Source: Chlamydoabsidia padenii
Taxonomy: Eukaryota; Mucoromycota; Mucoromycetes; Mucorales; Cunninghamellaceae
NCBI GenBank assembly: GCA_025330725.1
Contig: JAIWND010000012.1
Coordinates: 310,001 to 374,000 of the forward strand
Direction: 5' to 3'
DNA: 64,000 nucleotides
Of the stretch, positions 56,620 through 64,000 are shown piece after piece (positions within the stretch are counted from its first letter, which is position 1; every line of letters starts with the position of its first letter). A program made the position numbers and the translations under genes. The notes under the pieces were generated by a model, which ran no database searches, had not been told where the DNA came from, and worked only from the letters and a program-made list of their open reading frames with translations.

Positions 56620-58904
56620 ATGTTTACCAAGTCTTCTATTTACTTTCAAGCCTTATATTCAAAAACAACACCATTCTCCACCAATGACGACAATGATACA
56701 ACAAAAATTAGCAACGACACCCGCCCGACTGTCGATCAACTCAACTATCCCAAATATCTCCAACACACAACATACGCCGAATTAGTTTGTGATCAATATA
56801 GAACAGCAACTCAGCAACAATCAGTGAACCATTGCTCAACAACCGAATCGGTCTTATTACACCACTCACAACAAAAGGTCCAGTATCGTCATGAAAGCCA
56901 ACCAGAATCTCACCTAGCCGACCTAAGATTACCAACACGTTGGAACAATAAAGACCGGGCAAAGCACATTGCTGTGGACAGTCAAGGATTGACATTAAAA
57001 TACATTGGTAAAAACTACACACACACAACACACGCTTTGTTTTTAATTGACTTACTAAACTTTTGATAGGTCCAGGGAAAACAGAAGCTCATGCTGGATC
57101 AGTACGTGCAAACTTCCCTATGCGATCACAGACTGGCCTGTTTTATTATGAAGTCAAGATTGTATCAAAAGGAGAAGATGGTTATATTGGGATTGGCTTT
57201 TGTACCAAAAAGAACGATCTTGAACGATTACCAGGTAAACAAAAAAAAAAAAAAAAAAAAAAAAAAGGACAATGGGGATGGTGATAATGATCAATTATTT
57301 GGCTCACGCATTTTTTTTTAATATCTTGTGGTATAGGTTGGGATAAAGATTCTTATGGATATCATGGTGATGATGGACATGCATTTGCTGGAAGTGGAAT
57401 TGGTGACTCTTATGGTCCCAAATTTACAAGTGGCGATATCATCGGCTGTGGGGTCAACTTTACTAGCGAATCTGCTTTTTATACAAAGAATGGACTTTTG
57501 ATCGGTACTGCTTTCTCTTCTCTTGATCTAACAAAGCAATACTATCCGGTGATTGGACTCAGAACACCTGGTGAACATGTAATGACCAATTTTGGAGATG
57601 ACGACTTTGTCTTTGATGTGGAACTCTACATGAAGGTAACTTATTCGGGAGGGGGAAGGTGATTTACTTATACTGTTTTTTTTTAATGCAATGAACGATG
57701 TTAATTAGGAACAAGCGACAATGCTTTGGAAAGACATTGCATTTCTTAAACCTACTCATCTTCTCGGAAATGACATGACAGCTCTGGTAATGGATTATCT
57801 TTTACACCACGGCTATGACTCTACAGCGAAGACTCTGTCACACGATTATCAACATACCACAAAAAACCCTTTTGGACAAAGTCACCTTGACAGATCAAAA
57901 AAAGAAGTAAAGCAAAGACAAGGTAATATAGGATAATGTAAAAAGAAAAAGAAAAGCGACTGATGTTTAACTTGAACCATTTGTATTAGATATCAGGCAT
58001 GCAATCAAGACGGGAGATACTAGTGAATCCATACATTTGGCAAACCTCTACTACCGTCAAGAAGGAAGCGACATTTTATTGGAACTCCAATGTTGTGAAC
58101 TATTGGAAATCATACACAAACTCACCTCTCACTTGTCAGCACAGCGACATACTGACTGGAACTGTGCGGATTTACACCCCATCAACTCAACACCACCCCA
58201 TTTAACCGATACCGCAGACTTTTCCCACATTCCTATCGACTTACACAGCAACAATTATATTATGGACATCGGTAGCGACATGACTGTACCTTCGCCTCTA
58301 TCCTTATCACCAATCTCGACATACTCTTCTTTGTCATATAATACAGCTGGTCTAATATCATCTTCTCTGGAATCATCCGCGGGGTTGGAATGTCCTGTTA
58401 CGAAGGTAAGGTTTGACATGTCGGACGCATATGTGGAATTGTTACTGGGATCGGCTATGGTATTAGGCCAAGAGGTGCAAGATAGTTGTCGCTTGAACAA
58501 TCCAACTCGCATAAAGGAACAACTGGCGGTAAGAACCAGAATAGTGGCAATGATTGTTGGCTTGCTCACATTGTATTTTATACTTACTAGGACGTGCTCT
58601 TCTCAATAACAAATTCAGATATGGAAAATAACCCGCTATTGGGCTCGGCTTACCGAGATATACTCACATCAAAACTTAATACTGTAATACTGGGTAAGCT
58701 GAATACAGAAAAAAGAACTTTTTACTCACTCGGCTCTTCTTCTTCTTCATGATGATTCTAGCGTCGAAATCAAGACCTTCATTGGAAAAGATCTACCGAC
58801 AGGCAGTGACGGTGACTAAACACTTGGCCTATGAAGGAAATGGAAAAGCTGCCTTCCTCAAAACCGACTCTTTGCACCAAGTAAACGATTCCAGTGTAGA
58901 ATAG
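56620..58904 (+). CDS. RanBPM/RanBP9-like SPRY-LisH-CTLH protein (CTLH/GID complex)
   Basis: A 616-residue protein in seven exons (56620-57007, 57070-57234, 57337-57635, 57709-57922, 57990-58528, 58591-58693, 58762-58904). A SPRY domain spans about 120-270 ([46 protein letters not shown]). LisH follows at about 306-330 ([20 protein letters not shown]). A CTLH region ([20 protein letters not shown]) and a C-terminal CRA region complete the layout. RanBPM (yeast Gid1/Vid30) is a scaffold of the CTLH/GID E3 ubiquitin ligase. A polar insertion separates CTLH and CRA. Intron 2 starts GTAAAC and then has a run of about 26 A. The N-terminal 100 residues are poorly conserved. Confidence 0.92.
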
Positions 58905-59807
58905 ATGCTTTATAAAATAGGCTATACGTATTCGACTCTGTATAAATAAAAAAAAGTGTGCTATTATAATCATATTATTGTTGTGTTTGCTGTTATATAC
59001 AGTCAGTCATTGATTATCCTAATAACGATAGTATGCACATTACGGTTGCGACTATACCCACTCTCCTAATTTTGCGGGGTTTGGAAAATGTGAGCCAAGT
59101 CCATGCAATCTCACCCTCTTTAAAAAACAAGGGAAGGAATAATTACAATAGTCTAAAATTAACAGGGTTAAATTATACTACTGTGGAGACCAACAGTTTG
59201 AATTTGGGATAGACCATCGGGCTATTAAGACCCCCATAAATGTTATTGTGTCAAGTCGGCAGAGGCATGCGGGATCTGAAACTATTATTTATGTGTTGAT
59301 GTTGGTATTTGAAGCTGAGAGTTCTTGTATTAATCAACATCCATCTGAAGCTTTGGATTGACATGAGGATCTGGGTACTTGACTTAACAAGTAAAGTTTG
59401 TCGGGAATGCAATAGTGAAAAACCATAGCCACTTTAATCATTAGCATCGGTTGGCAATTGAATGAGTACGACACTATTTATTTCCAGCTAAGAAGTGAGC
59501 CCATTCTAAGCGGGATATGAATTGTATTGGTTGAGCCGATTGGAATCATGCAGAGGTTCACACCTTCAATGAAGGAACGCCAGTAAGTTGTATCAATATA
59601 AAGAAATCTTTTGAAGAATCCGGAAACCCACATATCATTCCCTTTTTTTCCGGCTTGGTTAAAACAAAGACATCATAAAGTACAGTACACTGAAGATGAA
59701 TAGTTTTATTTGAAGTATATATTTATAAGTTACAAGTAATCAACTACACAACTATATCTATTCTATATTATACACAGTGATCGACCATTTAGTTGAAGCA
59801 AGTCAGC
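58905..59807. other. Intergenic region between convergent genes
   Basis: 900 bp with a copy of the dispersed repeat family at 59425-59530 and GCGGGATCTGAAA near 59269. No gene is seen. Confidence 0.55.
59425..59530 (-). repeat. Solo copy of the dispersed repeat family
   Basis: Read on the minus strand it contains CATATCCCGCTTAGAATGGG, CTCATTCAATTGCCAACC, and GATGCTAATGATTAAAGTGG. These are in the same order as in the copies at 36262, 40345 and 42150. Its outer end again carries the ATCCCGC element. Confidence 0.7.
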
Positions 59808-60833
59808 CTAGTTCTTCTTAGGTTTCGCCACCACATAACAGGTTGTTCCAAAATGCCATCTTGATACACTGACGATTTCCAATTTGTCCTTGACCCGTTC
59901 TTCTTCAAAGAGATCCATGATATTCCTATTCCACCAGCATCCTATAATCCACCATAGTTAGTTTCCCATTCTTTTTTTATTTTTATTTTTATTTTTACCC
60001 CATTTTTTGACATGTTGATCTACATTGGTATCCAAAAGTCTATTCAGCCAATCATAATGCGACCGACCATGTTCGAGTAACAAGATCCGAGATTCTTCCG
60101 ATTTGCAAGCATCAGCCATTGAGACAAGGGCAGCAGCAGGATCACCACAAGAACACAAGCCAAAGGTATCGACAACGGTATCAAATCGTTGTTGTTGTTG
60201 CTTATCGAGAGATTCCACATTGGCAGGGTTAAAGGCAGCCTTGAAGGTGTTATGGAATTTAGCTTGGTGTTGTTGAGTGAATTTGGTTTCCGCCGCCTTG
60301 AGCATTGCAGGGTGATCATCGGTCAGGGTCAGAGATGCCACTTGGTTCGGTTTGTAGTAGTCAAAGTTACGTCCTGTGCCGGTGGAGACTTCCAAGACAT
60401 CCCCTTTAGCTTGGCCCACCAACCAACGTCGCAAGAGTCCAATGCCCATCACTTTTTCATCCCAACCAATTTCATCGTCGTATCGATCCGCGACTTGACC
60501 CCAAATCGTCCGAGTGTCGAAATTCTTGGGTGTTACTTGAGGTTGCACGATCGTTCCATCGGCTTTTTTAATCGCATCGTTTGATGGAGATTGTTGATTA
60601 GGTGTGGTGTGATCTGATGCTGTCGTGTCTTGTTTGCTTTTGAATACAATCATACTGACATAGGTCGCCGTGACATAGAGGAAAGCACCCCCGAGAAGAA
60701 TCGGTGCTAATCGTGGCCTCTTTGCTGTTGCTGTTGTTGAAGGTGTGGTGGTTTTTTGAGTTGTTGCATTTGGAATCGGCTTGTATTTCAATCGTTGTGC
60801 TGGTTGGAAAGTGATGTTCTGTTTTTTGACCAT
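59808..60833 (-). CDS. Membrane-anchored SAM methyltransferase, Oms1-like
   Basis: A 322-residue protein in two exons (59999-60833, 59808-59941). A basic, Thr-rich N-terminus is followed by one hydrophobic segment at about 44-66 (APILLGGAFLYVTATYVSMI) and then a class I methyltransferase core. Motif I is VLEVSTGTGRNFDYY (about 145-160), with LTLTDDHPAMLKAAE and DTVVDTFGLCSCGDP as later strands. The layout matches yeast Oms1, an inner-membrane mitochondrial methyltransferase-like protein. The last exon, WWNRNIMDLFEEERVKDKLE..., fits the family's C-terminal end. The substrate is unknown. Confidence 0.85.
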
Positions 60834-61189
60834 GGTGTTTGCAAAAGAAAAAAGAAGCTTTTTCTATCGTGCCGTACAAATAAACAAAAATTCAAGGCGG
60901 GACTTGAATTGTTAAAATAGGAACCGGCATTCCAAAATGGTAGACGGTGAGAATGCGAGCTTATGCATGATGTTTCGAGAGACAAAGCATAATGATATAA
61001 TAGTATAAAACTTTATTGGATGAAGAAGGAGAAGTAGTATGGCATGTTGAGAGGCATATATATATATATATATATTAAAATAAAGAGAGATATAAAGAAG
61101 AGCGGCAAACTAGACAATTAACAAGATAGTATAAATTCTAACACTAAAAGGTAGTTGAGGAGAGGTCATTCTATCAAACAAGGAATCCA
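60834..61189. other. Intergenic region between methyltransferase start and dynactin end
   Basis: Contains GGCGGGACTTGAATTG at 60897-60912, about 65 bp from the methyltransferase ATG, and an (AT)n tract near 61057-61074. No gene is seen. Confidence 0.55.
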
Positions 61190-64000
61190 TTAGTGGATAA
61201 AGAGACTATGAATACGTTCGAATTCCTTGATGCTGTTTAGTTGTACACAATGGTGACGAAGTTGCTTGTTTGATTTGGGGCCAGTCGTTGCTTGTGGTAA
61301 AGGTATCTTGATGGTAGCTAATGTACGAAGAGATGATAAGGAAGTCTACATATCGATAAAAAAAAAAGAAGAAAAGTTTGATTAGATACAATTTTGTTTT
61401 TCACGTCTTACCATTCCTTGCTTACCTTTGTAATTGACGTGTTAGCTGATGTTGAGGAGTCACTGTGTTCATGAACCATCGTTTGAATGTTGTGCTGTAG
61501 TTTCCGGGTACGTTGCTGGAGTGTATAAAGGACGCTTTGTTGTGCTTGGTATTGATAGCTGGGTGTTTTCTTGATACTTTGCCATTTGTTATTGGACTGT
61601 GGTGAAGATGGATCAAAGAGTTCCACCAGTTTGGGACAAGCACTTGCCATACGCATGTCCTTCAACAAAACACGGGTTTCACTGGCCATGCTTTGAATAC
61701 GCTGTGCTCGATCCATGTTGGTATCATTGTCGTTGTTGTTTTCGTGATCGCCGTTATCGAAGCCTGCAATAACGTTCGGTAGTCGTTCCATGTTCAAGTT
61801 CTTGGCGAGATCTTGAGTCTTCAGCTGAGCATTTTCACTTCGGAGGTATCGAATGGCCGCCTTGAGTGTTTGCATCTAATGATCCATGATTCAAGTTAGT
61901 GAAAGCAATCATAACCAACAAATCCGCCTATCAAAAACTTACGTGACTATCCATCATTTGGTACCCACCGGGCATTTCCTCAGTCATATCTGCTGGATTG
62001 GAGGAGTTCATATCGTCATAGTTGATCTTCTTTAATAAGGATTGTCGCTTTTCTTCTTTCTTGGCTGCTTCCTTCTTGAGTTGGATGTTTTCCTGTTCTA
62101 ATACATCATATTCGGCCTGTAAGTTGTCCATGGCTTCTACATACATTTGTTCTTGACCATGAGCTTTTTCCAAGGCATCTTCTAATTGTGATAGTTGTTC
62201 GGCTTCCTTCTTTGCAAATTCCATTCGTCGTTCCAGCAAGTCGACCTTGACACTTGCTTCTTGAAGAGATTGATCCTAATATACATATAGCCCGACAATA
62301 CATTATTAGTGTGTTCATTCCTCTTTTTTCTTTTCTTTTCTTTATTGTATATTACTTTTAGCTTGACATCCTTAATGAGTCGGACCATTTCTTCGTTATG
62401 CTGCTGTAGTTTTCGTTCGAGATCGTGGTTCACCATCACTTCAGCCTTCATATCGGACGCACGTTGAATCCAAGGAGACACACTGCTAGCAACTATATAC
62501 AATAAATAAAAAGACATGGTGAGTAGAATAATCAAAAGCAATACCCCACTTGTTGATTACTTACTTTTATCTTTCTTATTATCGTTTTCCACGCCCGTCA
62601 AAGTGTTCGCCAATTCAGTTGTCAATGACTTGAGAATCTTGAGACTGGCTTCCCAGAGAGTGCTTTCAGGTATATCCAAAGTTTCGTCAGCCTTTTCACG
62701 GACCATTTGTTGAATTGCCTTGATACTAATAGCTTCTTTACTTCCTCGTTTGGCGTCCACATAAGAAGTAATTTGATAGCAAAGCTAAATGTTAATCGTA
62801 AATAAAGACAAAGTTAGTATAATTGAGTTTGTGGCAGAAGCAATACATCCTAGTCACTTACGTCGTAGCAAAACTTGCAAAGTTTTGAACTTATAGCATA
62901 AAGTGTCTTGAATCGGTGCAAGTGATCAGCCTTTAGAGTCAATGCTTCTTCGGATAGTTCTTCCAATTGCCGTAAGAGTTTCCTACAAATAGTTTAAAGT
63001 AAAGTGTTAATCGTGGTTATAGTTGACTTGTCATCCAATCTATATATATATATCACTTACTTCGCTGTTATCTTGCTATTCTTTGATTGGACAATCAATC
63101 GAGTCAGAGGTTCGAGGTAGTCAACATCCAAGCAAACACTGCCCTCCTCGATTTGAATATCTAAAGTAGTAAAACAATGTTCTATAAGTTGTGATCACGA
63201 TTTTTTTTTTGATTTTATCACATCCTTTTACCTTCCACCTTGTTGGCCTTGATCACGAGTTGTTGCATATATGTAAAGTCTACCGTCATTCGATCAGCAT
63301 TAAAATCGAGGGCTCTTGTCAAAGCAAAGAATTGATCTGCATTGCTAGATTCGCCATACTGTCCCAAATAAGCTTCAGTGAGATGTTCGAGTTGGGAGAT
63401 GATTCTAAAAAGAAAGAAAAGGAGTAAGACATAAAAGAAAAGCATTTGATCCTTGGTGATGCAACATATAACCATACCTTTGTAGTTCATGTAAACAGCT
63501 AACATCACTGGTATCGTCTGTTCGGAAGGTTTCGACAATAGCATTCAATCTATGAAGTGTATGTATGATATAAAATTAGTTTACCAATAGACTGCATTGA
63601 TCACATTTTCATTTCCGATCCCCATCATCATATTACCTTCGTTCAGTTCCAACCATATCCTGATAGACTTGGGACATCTTGACAAACACATCCGGTTTGC
63701 AATGTTTGATAAAGCTGACAAACCGTTTTGCGAGATCACCCAACCAGCCGGCCTTTTGTCGCATCTAAAAAAAAAATAGGTTAAACATTTCATCCCAACA
63801 TTACACTGGAAGTATATACTTACTTCACATACTGTTACCAAGTCTTCAGTAACATTGTCAACAATCTTTTCACTGATAGGATGGTTTTGATCAAGGTGCT
63901 TGATAATGAGATCAGATTTAAAGACCAGCCGCTTGAACAGCAAAAGGCAGGAGATGGGTTCATTTTCAGTCTTGAAGAATGCGTCGGGAAGATAAGGTTG
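61190..64000 (-). CDS. Dynactin subunit p150 (Glued), 5' partial
   Basis: C-terminal 688 residues of the large dynactin subunit, which links cytoplasmic dynein to cargo. The gene continues beyond the window. Eleven exons are seen: 63824-64000 (partial), 63637-63764, 63478-63549, 63232-63404, 63061-63160, 62862-62982, 62565-62784, 62356-62492, 61943-62275, 61426-61875 and 61190-61345, with frame kept at all junctions. The dynactin domain (YLPDAFFKTENEP..., LFKRLVFKSDLIIKHLDQNH, VCLDVDYLEPLTRLI) is followed by a long coiled coil and the conserved MQTLKAAIRYLRSENAQLK. The N-terminal CAP-Gly domain would lie outside. Exons are short with intron phases like those of other genes here. Confidence 0.9.

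Overview
The window is nuclear DNA of a filamentous fungus, most likely an early-diverging Mucoromycota (Mucorales, Absidia/Cunninghamella-like). The evidence is AT-rich intergenic DNA, short introns of about 50-90 bp with GTAAG donors, CTAAC/CTAAT branch sites and TAG/CAG acceptors, very long A or T homopolymers, and gene content such as RACK1, eS28, uS9, dynactin p150, Sac1 and BAP31. No organism label was available, so the assignment is inference.

Layout by position. 0.4-1.2 kb: a PRL-type phosphatase. 3.4-9.1 kb: the 14-exon mRNA 3'-end processing factor CPSF160/Cft1, followed by ribosomal protein eS28. 10.3-12.9 kb: a bHLH regulator and a phytanoyl-CoA-dioxygenase-like enzyme. 13.8-19.3 kb: a 1754-residue membrane megaenzyme with an adenylation domain, a carrier domain and three left-handed beta-helix domains separated by membrane segments (Pls-like layout). 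19.3-23.5 kb: gene-poor DNA with a decayed gene, then tRNA-Lys(UUU). 24-29.4 kb: lipid phosphatase, Gyp7-like RabGAP and mitochondrial Aim41/YqeY-like protein. 29.8-35 kb: BAP31, a LARGE-like glycosyltransferase and a LYR/Cup1-like protein. 35.7-42.3 kb: repeat-rich accessory DNA with broken small secreted-protein genes, a 4.2 kb unit bounded by inverted copies of a repeat family, a gag fragment and two tandem arrays. 42.9-49.4 kb: deoxyribose-phosphate aldolase, Sac1, and divergent uS9 and RACK1. 50.2-55.4 kb: a secreted double-psi barrel protein, a CCCH zinc-finger protein and a Con7-like C2H2 factor. 55.8-58.9 kb: a small-GTPase remnant and RanBPM. 59.8-64 kb: an Oms1-like methyltransferase and the 3' part of dynactin p150, which runs off the window.

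Most genes are housekeeping genes of eukaryotic RNA processing, translation, endomembrane lipid signalling and trafficking (Sac1, PAP2, Gyp7, BAP31, dynactin). No operon-like biosynthetic cluster is seen; the Pls-like enzyme stands alone.

Two signals are not explained by ordinary annotation. One is a recurring element close to GCGGGATTTGAA, in either orientation, mostly 60-210 bp upstream of the start codons in this window. The other is a roughly 240-bp repeat family. It occurs as a five-unit tandem array, as inverted ends of the 4.2 kb unit, and as scattered single copies, and each well-preserved unit carries its own copy of that element. Exon boundaries were set by eye from splice signals and frame continuity; every multi-exon model listed sums to a whole number of codons.
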